A stretch of DNA of 64,000 nt, taken from positions 186,001 through 250,000 of the forward strand of contig JAIQFH010000006.1 in NCBI GenBank assembly GCA_020073385.1, read 5' to 3'. Shown piece after piece: positions 54,483 to 61,957 of this stretch; within the stretch, counting starts at the first letter, position 1, and every line of letters begins with the position of its first letter. This DNA is from Terriglobia bacterium. Lineage in GTDB: Bacteria > Acidobacteriota > Terriglobia > Terriglobales > Acidobacteriaceae. The translations under genes and the position numbers were made by a program. A model generated the notes under the pieces. It had not been told where the DNA came from and did not search any database. It worked only from the letters and a program-made list of their open reading frames with translations.

Positions 54483-56021
54483 GAGGGCCTGCATCCTCTC
54501 CGCTGCTGCCCCACCCAGGACCCGCCTTGACGAGGCCACCTTCAATTTCCCAACAAGCAGATTGCGCAACCTGCGCACGGCGGAGGGGGTTTCCCGGGCG
54601 GTGATGCCGCCAAAGCCTAGAATCAGGCCCTGACGCGGCTGTCCCATATACGCGCGGGAGAGAGGCCACAGGGCCAGTTTCTGACGTGCGCCATCCCAGG
54701 CAATTTCCTCGTCGCGGAATTTGTCTTGCAACATCACGGTGAGATGCATGCCGGCTGCGTCTCCGACGACTTCGGCCATGTCGCCGAGGCTGTTGGTAAG
54801 GCTCTCGACCAGGACTTGCCTCAACCCGCCATAGTGAACCCGCATCCTTCGCAAGTGGCGGGCAAAGTGCCCTTCGTCGATGAAGTCGGCGAGTACCTGC
54901 TGATAAAAAGTTGGCGGGCCCAGGTCCATTACTCGACGCATGGTGACAAAGCGGTCGATCAAATCGGGCGGAACCACGATGTATCCCAGCCGCAACGAAG
55001 GAAAAAGAACTTTGCTGAAGGTTCCGATGTAGATGACTCGGGAATTGCTGTCGAGTCCGTGCAGAGACGGGATCGGCAGGCTCTCGTAACGGTATTCGCT
55101 GTCGTAGTCATCCTCGATAATCCATGCGCCCGAGTTTTGCGCCCACTCCACCAACTGCAGGCGGCGCGAGGCGCTCATCGTGACTCCCAAGGGGAATTGG
55201 TGCGATGGCGTGACAAACGCAGCCCGCGCTTTTCGACACTTCCTGATGCCGGCCGGAACATCGAGACCCTCGGCGTCCACCGCGATCGCCTCCGGACGGC
55301 ATCCGTTCAACGTGAAAATGTCCCGGGCCAGGCGATAAGCGGGATCTTCGATCCACACCCGATCGCCCGGACTGAGGAGAACACGCGTCGTGATCTCGAG
55401 TGCCTGCTGCGAACCGTTGACGATCAGGACCTGCTCAGGTTCGCAGCGCAGCGCACGCGCAGTTCCCACATAATTCGCAATCGCCTGCCGCAGCGCTTTG
55501 TGGCCCATCAGGTCGCCGTAACGAAAACATTCGCCGTTGGCGTTTCGCGACCGGCGCGCGATCAACGCCGACCAGGTGTGCAACGGGAATTGATCAAAAG
55601 CCACCTGTCCCACGCGGAACGGCCCAGGCAGGGCCATCCACGGCAAGTCTTCCTTGCGTGGAAGGAGCGAACAGCGATTCGAAACCAGACGGGGACCGAC
55701 GCGGGTTGTTGTGCCCCTTGCACCCATCGGTCCGCTCGACGTCAATTGCTCGGGAAGGGAGCCGGAAACCACAGTCCCAGCTCCGACCCGGCTCTGCAGA
55801 TAGCCTTCAGCCAGCAATTGCGCATACGCGTTGAGCACGGGAAACCGGGAAACCCCCATCTCGAAGGCGAAGACGCGAGTGGAGGGAATTCGCTGCCCCG
55901 GACGGAGCCGGCCATCCAGAATGGCCGCGCGGAACGAATTATAGATTTGCCGGTGCAGAGGCTGGGAGGCTCTGCGATCCACAGCGATCATGGGCAACAA
56001 GCCGGAGGCCACGCGCTTCAT
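54474..56021 (-). CDS. MocR/PdxR-type regulator (GntR HTH fused to aminotransferase fold)
   Basis: A 515-residue fusion protein. The N-terminal GntR winged-helix covers residues 15-85 (PLHRQIYNSFRAAILDGRL; RPGQRIPSTRVFAFEMGVSR). The C-terminal part is a class I aminotransferase fold with the PLP Lys in YIGTFSKVLFPSLRLGYIV near 335, WIIEDDYDSEYRYESLPIPS near 300 and the substrate-phosphate region SHQFPLGVTMSASRR. Such proteins sense pyridoxal phosphate or amines rather than catalyse transamination. AGTGGTC boxes lie just upstream of its start. The regulated target might be itself or the divergent gene at 56134. Confidence 0.93.
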   Translation of the reverse strand: MKRVASGLLPMIAVDRRASQPLHRQIYNSFRAAILDGRLRPGQRIPSTRVFAFEMGVSRFPVLNAYAQLLAEGYLQSRVGAGTVVSGSLPEQLTSSGPMGARGTTTRVGPRLVSNRCSLLPRKEDLPWMALPGPFRVGQVAFDQFPLHTWSALIARRSRNANGECFRYGDLMGHKALRQAIANYVGTARALRCEPEQVLIVNGSQQALEITTRVLLSPGDRVWIEDPAYRLARDIFTLNGCRPEAIAVDAEGLDVPAGIRKCRKARAAFVTPSHQFPLGVTMSASRRLQLVEWAQNSGAWIIEDDYDSEYRYESLPIPSLHGLDSNSRVIYIGTFSKVLFPSLRLGYIVVPPDLIDRFVTMRRVMDLGPPTFYQQVLADFIDEGHFARHLRRMRVHYGGLRQVLVESLTNSLGDMAEVVGDAAGMHLTVMLQDKFRDEEIAWDGARQKLALWPLSRAYMGQPRQGLILGFGGITARETPSAVRRLRNLLVGKLKVASSRRVLGGAAAERMQALSG

Positions 56022-56032
56022 TTTCGCGGATC

Positions 56033-56084
56033 ATAGTGGTCATGCCAAAAACGTGTCAAGTGGGTATTGAACGCGACCACTTAT
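56033..56084. promoter_or_regulatory. Three AGTGG operator-like boxes upstream of the MocR gene
   Basis: ATAGTGGTCAT (56033-56043), CAAGTGGGTAT (56057-56067) and, inverted, ATAAGTGGTC (56084-56075). The boxes resemble AAAGTGGWCTA, the motif I recall for PdxR in Corynebacterium. They lie in the 112-bp gap between MocR and the divergent gene, which suggests autoregulation. Confidence 0.55.
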
Positions 56085-56133
56085 GATGGCACTCTCCCCT
56101 TAAGCAAGAAACCACGCCATCGGGGAGAGTTCT

Positions 56134-56472
56134 ATGTCGCGGATCCGCCATTGCGTGGAGTGTCCCAAATGCTTCACGCGATATGTGATTTCGTTCAGCC
56201 CATACCGCAACGGCGCGTACTTGCGGCCCGTGGTGAGTGGGCATTGGGATGAGTATATTCTCTACTGTTCCTGCAGTCGGGCGGGTGGGGTCAGCCGCTG
56301 GAGGGCGAACGAAGAAATGGCTTGCAGAGTCTCGAACGCAGCCTTTGAGCGGGGCTACGGAACCTCGGCTGAGATTCGTCCTGTAGGCAAGCCCAGGGAT
56401 CCCTTGTCCTTTGACGCGTCTCGGTATCTGAACGACTGGAAATCGCAGGACCGCCACAAGAGCACATCCTGA
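56134..56472 (+). CDS. Small Cys-containing hypothetical protein
   Basis: A 112-residue cytoplasmic protein. It starts MSRIRHCVECPKCFTRYVIS with C-x2-C-x2-C, then FSPYRNGAYLRP, DEYILYCSCSRAGGVSRW with C-x-C, and a C-terminal part with CRVSNAAFERGYGTSAEI. The Cys spacing suggests a zinc ribbon. Several acidobacterial genomes, as I remember, have similar CPKCFTRY proteins, but I know no function. GGGAGAG precedes the ATG. It is divergent from the MocR gene and could share its control region. Confidence 0.75.
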   Translation: MSRIRHCVECPKCFTRYVISFSPYRNGAYLRPVVSGHWDEYILYCSCSRAGGVSRWRANEEMACRVSNAAFERGYGTSAEIRPVGKPRDPLSFDASRYLNDWKSQDRHKSTS

Positions 56473-56506
56473 GCAGTTGGCTCGTCCTTGGTTTCTTGGC
56501 ATCCGC

Positions 56507-57418
56507 ATGCACACAACACTTCTCGCCATATTTCTTGAGATCTCTCGCACGGTCGTTTCGATGTGCGCCGCCGGCATCCTGCTGTTCCTGGTTGCGCTGT
56601 GGGCTGCGAAAACTGACATCGCGCGGGCCCGCGGCCTCGACAAGGTCGTAGCCTTAAGCAATTTGTGTTTCGCCGCCCCCTTGGCAGTCTTCGGTGCCCT
56701 GCATCTCTCGGACGTAGACTTCGTCATGCCCATCGTGCCCTCGTATATGCCGTGGCGATTGTTCTGGGGGTATTTCGTCGGATTTGCGCTGCTGGCCGCG
56801 TCCTTGAGCATTGCCACAAAAATTCAAGTGCGCTGGTCCGGCCTGCTGCTCGGGATCATGATGTTTCTTTTCGTGGGGATGTTGGACATCCGGGGAGCTA
56901 TCGCCCACCCCAGAGATAGATTTGTATGGACGTTTGTCCTCCGCGAAAGTTCGTTCGCGGCTGGCGGCTGGATTCTTGCCGGAAACGCCCTGCGCGAGCA
57001 AGGCCGCGGGCAAGGCAGAAGCAAGCTCATTCTCGTGGGCCGCGTGATAATCGCGATCGCCGCCATATTTTATGGCATTGAGCATTTTCTGCACCCAGCG
57101 AGCGCGCCCGGAGTCCCGCTCGAAAAACTGATGCCCACGTGGATTCCGGCCCGCCTGCTCATCGGCTATCTGACGGGCGCAATTCTTCTCGTTGCCGGGA
57201 TAAGTATTCTGTTGGCCAAGAAAACGCGAATGGCGGCAACGTATCTCGGTACCTGGATTGTGCTGCTGGTCGTGTTCGTCTACGGCCCGATCCTGATCGC
57301 GTCGATGTTAGACCCGAGCACCGCGGTCAAGATCGAGGGGATCAACTACTTCTTTGACACGCTGCTGTTCGCCGGAGCGATTCTCGCCCTCGCCAGCGCG
57401 ACCCCACGCACGGACTGA
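56507..57418 (+). CDS. DoxX-like duplicated membrane protein
   Basis: A 303-residue inner-membrane protein with about eight membrane segments arranged as two similar halves: the first has FAAPLAVFGALHLSDVDFVM and PSYMPWRLFWGYFVGFALLA, the second IFYGIEHFLHPASAPGVPLE and PTWIPARLLIGYLTGAILLV. The repeated 'GxxHFxxP...PxWxPxRxxxGYxxG' pattern is that of DoxX-like proteins. An earlier TTG (56477) would add ten residues; the ATG at 56507 is used. It follows the small Cys-containing gene by about 35 bp on the same strand. No enzyme motif is visible. Confidence 0.85.
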   Translation: MHTTLLAIFLEISRTVVSMCAAGILLFLVALWAAKTDIARARGLDKVVALSNLCFAAPLAVFGALHLSDVDFVMPIVPSYMPWRLFWGYFVGFALLAASLSIATKIQVRWSGLLLGIMMFLFVGMLDIRGAIAHPRDRFVWTFVLRESSFAAGGWILAGNALREQGRGQGRSKLILVGRVIIAIAAIFYGIEHFLHPASAPGVPLEKLMPTWIPARLLIGYLTGAILLVAGISILLAKKTRMAATYLGTWIVLLVVFVYGPILIASMLDPSTAVKIEGINYFFDTLLFAGAILALASATPRTD

Positions 57419-57564
57419 AATGCGCCTGGTTGCGCCCACGTATTCTCCAAGCATGGTTATTTCGTAACTTGCTTGACGTATCGCGGCAACCCTCCAAGCC
57501 CCTCAATGAGCGCTAACGCCTGATAACGTCAGCCGTCTTGAAGTGAAGAAGCTGATTTAGGACT

Positions 57565-58149
57565 CTATTTCACGGTCTGAGCCAGATCACCCGTGGTCAA
57601 CACATACATTATGTAGCGATATATCTTCACCGTGTGCTGCTTGCAGACCAATGTAACCACTCCATCGCTTGTACGCTCGCTGTCTACGTCCTTCATCTTT
57701 TCCCAAGGTTCCGCGGTCGCGAGATGCGACACCTCCGGAGCGGAACTCTTCCCCGGCTGCAAGTACTGAGGTTCCGGGATGCGGGGGGAAAACCTGTCAC
57801 TCAGGAAGACCTTGACCCGTGCTGATCCGTTTTCCCAACTCACTGAATCCATCCGCAGGCTCAGTCTCGATGCCTGATTCTTCGTCCTAGCTTGAGACAC
57901 TACAATTTCCCCCGAGAACTTTGCATTTTGTGGCACAACGATTCCATTGAGTAGGGTAGCCATCGACAGTTTGGCTTGAACTGTCGTTCCGACGGGCGTC
58001 TTCCCCGCTGTCACGCTCCTCTGGAAGACCACGGGGAACTCTTGCGCTCCGCTGACTGGCGCCGCCATCCTAGGCTGTTGTTGGCCCGAGGAACCGGATG
58101 AACAAGCGACAATTATCATCAAGCTCGCCACGAGTACTCTTGCCAACAT
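57565..58149 (-). CDS. Putative lipoprotein of unknown function
   Basis: A 194-residue exported protein with the lipoprotein signal MLARVLVASLMIIVACSSGS (lipobox Cys near residue 16). The mature part is beta-rich: GTTVQAKLSMATLLNGIVVP and NAKFSGEIVVSQARTK, then SWENGSARVKVFLSDRF. The NGIVVPQNAKFSGEIV wording resembles conjugal-transfer TraK/TrbI-like beta domains only loosely. AGGAGG lies eight bases before the ATG. A short repeat and a remnant of the next gene's start lie upstream. Function unknown. Confidence 0.75.
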   Translation of the reverse strand: MLARVLVASLMIIVACSSGSSGQQQPRMAAPVSGAQEFPVVFQRSVTAGKTPVGTTVQAKLSMATLLNGIVVPQNAKFSGEIVVSQARTKNQASRLSLRMDSVSWENGSARVKVFLSDRFSPRIPEPQYLQPGKSSAPEVSHLATAEPWEKMKDVDSERTSDGVVTLVCKQHTVKIYRYIMYVLTTGDLAQTVK

Positions 58150-58219
58150 GATTTCGACCTCCTGTTATTGATTTTCTCATGCGGGATAGGAAGGGTGGTC
58201 AGAAGCGGTGATCCACGAC

Positions 58220-58246
58220 TGGCGAAAAATCGCCATTACACTCACC
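58220..58246. repeat. TGGCGAAAAATCGCCA palindrome, copy 1
   Basis: TGGCGA-AAAA-TCGCCA is a perfect palindrome, followed by TTACACTCAC. The same palindrome with TATCACTCAT stands at 58750-58776, on the other side of the small gene, in the same orientation. On the minus strand this copy starts a broken ORF (ATGGCGATTTTTCGCCAG...) of 19 codons. Confidence 0.8.
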
Positions 58247-58271
58247 GTCCGGCGTCGCAGGACTTGCGCGA

Positions 58272-58766
58272 TCAACTCGAATTACGAAGATTGGGATAGG
58301 GATCATCTAACGTTGCTCGACGCCAGCAACTGAGCGAAGCCCGTTGCTCGGCCTCGGTGAGATCAAATGAACCAACCTGGGTCTTAAGCCATGACACATC
58401 GTGCCACGCTCCTGCTGGCTCAGGAGCGACCTTCGAGTTCGTCTCTTTCGCCAAGAACCACGCCACCCGAGCGGCCAATTCCGGTATTGGAGAATCAACT
58501 TGGAGAATGAGAGGGTGTTCCGAGAACGGTCCGACTTCGACAATTTCATGCTCGCACTCCCGATTCTGGGCATAGAGGCACGTCCAATCTCGACTCGCGG
58601 GATTGTGCGAATTGCCGTCCGTATCTACGTTATGAGAGTCTCCCCACAGAAACGTGATTACGAGGCGAAAGTCGGGACGGGGGCCTTCTGGTTGAACAAA
58701 GAATCGTGGCACTTGAAACTCCCGTTGGGATCGTATCATCGACGATAGTTGGCGAAAAATCGCCAT
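58272..58766 (-). CDS. Hypothetical protein flanked by a duplicated 27-bp segment
   Basis: A protein of about 164 residues that I do not recognise. It starts MAIFRQLSSMIRSQREFQVP if the ATG at 58766 is used; the frame is open to 58856 with further starts at 58784 and 58775. It has no signal or membrane segment; notable parts are RPDFRLVITFLWGDSHNVDT and EIVEVGPFSEHPLILQVDSP, which look beta-rich, then ELAARVAWFLAKETNSKVAP, a helix. The coding start MAIFRQ lies in a palindrome whose second copy occurs after the gene, which suggests a tandem duplication that left only the first codons of the second copy. Confidence 0.6.
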   Translation of the reverse strand: MAIFRQLSSMIRSQREFQVPRFFVQPEGPRPDFRLVITFLWGDSHNVDTDGNSHNPASRDWTCLYAQNRECEHEIVEVGPFSEHPLILQVDSPIPELAARVAWFLAKETNSKVAPEPAGAWHDVSWLKTQVGSFDLTEAEQRASLSCWRRATLDDPYPNLRNSS

Positions 58767-58776
58767 ATCACTCATC
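58750..58776. repeat. TGGCGAAAAATCGCCA palindrome, copy 2
   Basis: Same 16-bp palindrome as 58220-58246, with the following CACTCA also shared: 24 of 27 positions match. It overlaps the proposed start codon of the gene at 58272-58766. Confidence 0.8.
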
Positions 58777-58862
58777 ACGGGCAGCAAAACAGTTTCTTCG
58801 TGCTCGCTTGTGCTGCGGCCTGGGCAGAAGAATACCCTGGACCGGATACGATCCAACGCCTG

Positions 58863-59852
58863 TTAAAGATGTTTAGGGACGCTTCCGAATGGCTTTGCCA
58901 AAAGGGGCCGCGACTCTATGCCTGCCGGAGTGTAGTGTCGCGCCACCTCCGACGCATATCGCATTCCAACCGCCTGGTGGGCCGACAACCATTCGCTCAA
59001 TCGAGTCGATCCCGCAGTCGGCCCTTCCGGCGCCAGCAGGTTGCCCATCAGCCCGCGATACTCCTCCCACGTAAGCACCACGTCACCCACCAACCATCCC
59101 GCCACCAGAGTCGCAAGATAGGCCAAACCGGCCGGCACATGGACGAAGCGCACCGACCGTCCAATCGAGCGCGCGATCAGCCTGACTAACTCGTCGAACG
59201 TATACGTTTCCGGACCCACCGCATCAATCACCGCATTGCCAGTCGCGTCCACAGCTTCAGCCATGATCCGCGCCATGTCTTCCACATAAATCGGTCGAAT
59301 CCGATACCGGCCATCTCCCGGTATTCCGAACACCGGAAATCGCCGTACGAACCACGCGATGTTATTAATGAGTATGTCTTCCTCTCCAAATATCACCGTC
59401 GGCCGCACAATCGTGTACGAAAGCCCGGAGTCGATCACGGCCTGCTCCAGTTCCGCCTTCCCGCGGTAATAAGCGAGCGGAGACTCCGCCGACGGATTCG
59501 CGATGCTTACATGCACAATGCGCCCGACTCCCGCATCCTTCGCCGCTTCAATCAACGTCCGCGTATTCCGCACCGCCGTCTCGAACGTCAACTCTCCGCG
59601 GGGAAATCGAACCCAATAGGTATTGATCAGCGTAGATGTGCCGAGAAGCGTCTTTCTGAGTTGGTCAGGACGATCGAAGTCATAGGGAAAAACCCCCACA
59701 GCCTGACCGAAAGGATTCTCGCGCCCAGGATGCCCCGTGAGAGTACGTACCCGATATCCCCGGTCCAGCAGAAGTTGCGCAACGTACTTCCCGGTGTAAC
59801 TGAACGCGCCGGTTATCGTGACTGTCCCCCGCCCGGCCTTCTCGTCGTGCAT
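58863..59852 (-). CDS. NmrA/NAD(P)-binding atypical SDR
   Basis: A 329-residue NAD(P)-binding protein. The cofactor loop is VTITGAFSYTGKYVAQLLLD near residue 10 (GxFxxTGxxV, an atypical SDR form), then YRVRTLTGHPGR near 33, RIVHVSIANPSAESPLAYYR near 110 with Tyr but no clear YxxxK active pair, and YTIVRPTVIFGEEDILINN near 146. This fits NmrA-like or NADH-ubiquinone subunit 9-like atypical SDRs. Two hydrophobic segments near the C-terminus (VPAGLAYLATLVAGWLVGDV) may touch the membrane. The substrate is unknown. Confidence 0.87.
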   Translation of the reverse strand: MHDEKAGRGTVTITGAFSYTGKYVAQLLLDRGYRVRTLTGHPGRENPFGQAVGVFPYDFDRPDQLRKTLLGTSTLINTYWVRFPRGELTFETAVRNTRTLIEAAKDAGVGRIVHVSIANPSAESPLAYYRGKAELEQAVIDSGLSYTIVRPTVIFGEEDILINNIAWFVRRFPVFGIPGDGRYRIRPIYVEDMARIMAEAVDATGNAVIDAVGPETYTFDELVRLIARSIGRSVRFVHVPAGLAYLATLVAGWLVGDVVLTWEEYRGLMGNLLAPEGPTAGSTRLSEWLSAHQAVGMRYASEVARHYTPAGIESRPLLAKPFGSVPKHL

Positions 59853-59888
59853 CGGTAAACTCCTATGCCGTACGTCTCACGCGATGTC

Positions 59889-59960
59889 TTGTCATGCTGA
59901 GCGAAGCGGGAACGAGAGCAACGCGATCGTTCCCGCGCAGTCGAAGCATCCCTACCATCT
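59889..59960. repeat. GTCATGCTGAGCGAAGC repeat with hairpin
   Basis: It starts CTTGTCATGCTGAGCGAAGC and has perfect ten-base arms GCGGGAACGA (59906-59915) and TCGTTCCCGC (59927-59936), ending GCAGTCGAAGCATC. It is a relative of the GTCATCC elements but lacks their inverted ends. Confidence 0.65.
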
Positions 59961-60002
59961 TCGAAGAGGTTAGCTTGAGAGTTCTGATCCTGTTTTGAAA
60001 GG

Positions 60003-60020
60003 GCGCGGCTTCAGCCGCGC
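60003..60020. repeat. GCGCGGCTTCAGCCGCGC hairpin
   Basis: A perfect palindrome with a short loop, 9 bp after the end of the tetR-like gene. It shares GGCTTCAGCC with 54429-54446 and could aid termination. Confidence 0.65.
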
Positions 60021-60028
60021 CGTCAGGT

Positions 60029-60712
60029 CTACCCGCTCGCCGCCTCCACCAATTCCAGTGCCGTTTTCCGCAGAGGCTTCATCAGCGGTAACGACGAAAT
60101 CCTAAGCAGATTCACCAACAAGCTCAGACTCTTCTCCATCAACCGCTGCGTCCGCTCCTGATCCGGCGAGTGGTCGTAAAGCCAGAACATGATCAGCGCC
60201 ATCTGGTACAGCCAGAGCAGATAAGGCAACCGAGGCTTCAGATCAGCCGGAATCTTCACGTCGCCGCCTTCGATCGCCACCCTCATCTGTTCCACCGCGG
60301 CATCGCGAATGAGCCGCGACTCTTCGCTGAACGGCGAAAGCGGATCGGCCCCATCCGGCGCGTGCCGGAACAGGGCAGCGCAGAACTTGCGATTCGGCGC
60401 CAGCAGCGTCAGCCGTTGATCGAGCACCGCCCGAATCCGCTCTTTCAGCTTCTTCTTCTCCGCGAGCGCTCCGCCCACCAGCGGCGTGCTGGTCTCCTGC
60501 ATCTCACGATAGAACGCCAGCACGATGGCGTCTTTGGAAGAGTAGTAGTAATAAGCTCCGCCCAGAGCCACGCCGGCCTTGGCCGCGATGTCGCGCATGG
60601 TCGTCTCTTCGAATCCCTTTTCGCGAAACATCTGCATCGCGGCTTCGTAAATCTTGCGGCGCGTATCTTCGGCGCGCGACGTAACTCTGGGCTTGATCGT
60701 TGTGTTGGTCAT
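60029..60712 (-). CDS. TetR/AcrR-family transcriptional regulator
   Basis: A 227-residue TetR repressor. The HTH lies near residues 15-62: DTRRKIYEAAMQMFREKGFE, then TTMRDIAAKAGVALGGAYYY and YSSKDAIVLAFYREM. The C-terminal ligand domain is helical and specific. The ATG at 60712 overlaps the TGA stop of the DUF393 gene as ATGA, so the two are translationally coupled. Twin perfect palindromes TTGAACGTGTTCAA lie upstream of the first gene of this cassette (61721) and are the likely operators. The inducer is unknown. Confidence 0.93.
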   Translation of the reverse strand: MTNTTIKPRVTSRAEDTRRKIYEAAMQMFREKGFEETTMRDIAAKAGVALGGAYYYYSSKDAIVLAFYREMQETSTPLVGGALAEKKKLKERIRAVLDQRLTLLAPNRKFCAALFRHAPDGADPLSPFSEESRLIRDAAVEQMRVAIEGGDVKIPADLKPRLPYLLWLYQMALIMFWLYDHSPDQERTQRLMEKSLSLLVNLLRISSLPLMKPLRKTALELVEAASG

Positions 60713-61173
60713 AGTAAGTATTCCCGAACAGTCGACACCGGCGCGTTGCCCGCTGGCAGGGCACAAGGCTCAAGTTCAACCCGTCGCAGTTCGCCGGCAA
60801 TCGCTTCCGGATCCTCCGCGCTCAGCATCTTCGAAAGCCAGTGCCGGTTCTTCGAGAGCGCCGCAAAGGCCTGCCGCGCCAGCGGCATCAGCAACGGATG
60901 CGTCAGCCGCGCCGCCCACTCGCGATATTCCACCATGGCATACATCACCATGATCCATGCCCGGTCGTTCAAATACACAGCCCCTTCATCGCTGATCACC
61001 GCGAGATCCTCGTTTGTCGCGATGCGATCCAGTTCCGGAAACAGCCGCTTGGCTTTCTCCGACCCTTGCTCCACCACCGCCAGCCCGATCCACGACCGTT
61101 GCGCCAGGATCCAGTTCTTCAACCGGCAACAAAGTTCGCACCTCGGATCGTAAAGCACATAAAGTTTTTCCAT
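60709..61173 (-). CDS. DCC/DUF393-family thiol-disulfide oxidoreductase-like protein
   Basis: A 154-residue thioredoxin-like protein. It begins MEKLYVLYDPRCELCCRLKN, the typical DUF393 start with D-x-x-C-x2-C; the redox Cys pair lies at residues 12 and 15, and another Cys follows. The rest is helical with EYREWAARLTHPLLMPLARQ. The ATG at 61173 gives the family start; the open frame to 61236 runs through a repeat of the CTCTGCGT...GTGGTC type. Its stop overlaps the tetR start as ATGA. With the membrane protein gene at 61293 it forms a three-gene cassette. Confidence 0.88.
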   Translation of the reverse strand: MEKLYVLYDPRCELCCRLKNWILAQRSWIGLAVVEQGSEKAKRLFPELDRIATNEDLAVISDEGAVYLNDRAWIMVMYAMVEYREWAARLTHPLLMPLARQAFAALSKNRHWLSKMLSAEDPEAIAGELRRVELEPCALPAGNAPVSTVREYLL

Positions 61174-61292
61174 GATGCGACCTCCTTTCGCTTCCTCTGC
61201 GTCCTCCGCGCGTTCCTCTGCGTTCTCTGTGGTCAAGCTTTACGAAGCGCGGATTACTAACGACTCCTGCGGCGGGAAGAGATGACCCATTT

Positions 61293-61721
61293 TCACCGCG
61301 GGATCGCGACGTTCAACCTGGCATCCGGCGCCACGGGCGGTGGCGGCATCACCGGCGGCCGCGGCACCCGCGCGCTCCGCCGGATGCGCGAGAAGACGTA
61401 GAGATTGAAGAAGTGCATCCCGCCGAGAATCAGCAGCACCATCCCCATCTTGTCGCTCAGCAACTCGATCGCGGACCGTGAATTATTGATCACCTCCGCC
61501 GTCTTCAGTGCCAGCGACACGAATCCGATATTGATCAGATAGAACCCCACCACCAGCAAATGATTCACCGAGTCGGCCAGTTCCCGATCGCCATGAAAAG
61601 CGTCCACCAGGAAGATTGCCCCGCGCTTGTACAGTGTGCGTGCCACCCAGATCGTCAGCGCGACGCTGATCAACAGGTACGTCAGGTACGTGACCACGAT
61701 GATGTTGTTGGCTGTATTCAT
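61293..61721 (-). CDS. Membrane protein of the TetR cassette
   Basis: A 142-residue inner-membrane protein with three predicted membrane segments: TYLLISVALTIWVARTLY near residue 14, HLLVVGFYLINIGFVSLALK near 54, and MGMVLLILGGMHFFNLYVFS near 91, then a Pro-rich cytoplasmic tail (RPPVMPPPPVAP). No enzyme motif is visible. GGGAGG lies just before the ATG and two TetR-type palindromes lie at 61745 and 61800, so it is probably the first gene of the regulated transcript. I know no function; it may act with the DUF393 protein in the membrane. Confidence 0.85.
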   Translation of the reverse strand: MNTANNIIVVTYLTYLLISVALTIWVARTLYKRGAIFLVDAFHGDRELADSVNHLLVVGFYLINIGFVSLALKTAEVINNSRSAIELLSDKMGMVLLILGGMHFFNLYVFSRIRRSARVPRPPVMPPPPVAPDARLNVAIPR

Positions 61722-61744
61722 AATCTCCCTCCCCCAAAGGGATA

Positions 61745-61813
61745 TTGAACGTGTTCAAAATCACTGTAGGCCCGCGCCAATGGCCTGTCAATAGAAAAAT
61801 TGAACGTGTTCAA
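61745..61813. promoter_or_regulatory. Twin TetR operators (TTGAACGTGTTCAA)
   Basis: The perfect palindrome TTGAACGTGTTCAA stands at 61745-61758 and again at 61800-61813, 55 bp apart centre to centre. Both copies share a preceding A/AT. The first is 24 bp before the start codon of the membrane protein gene, so a bound repressor would block transcription of the whole cassette. Confidence 0.8.
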
Positions 61814-61957
61814 CTATCTGCTTTCCCAGTAACTTGGCAACGCGATACTACGATGTCGCCCACACTGTCGGTTATTCCGGGAAACGCGCGGACGCATCCA
61901 GCGTCCTACTCTGTGTACCCCTGTGTCCCCTGTGGTGAATTGTTTTTTGCCGAGCTC

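Noticed and set aside
54726-56036. Plus-strand frame of 436 codons across the MocR gene
   Set aside because: Antisense shadow; the minus strand encodes GntR and aminotransferase domains with a PLP lysine.
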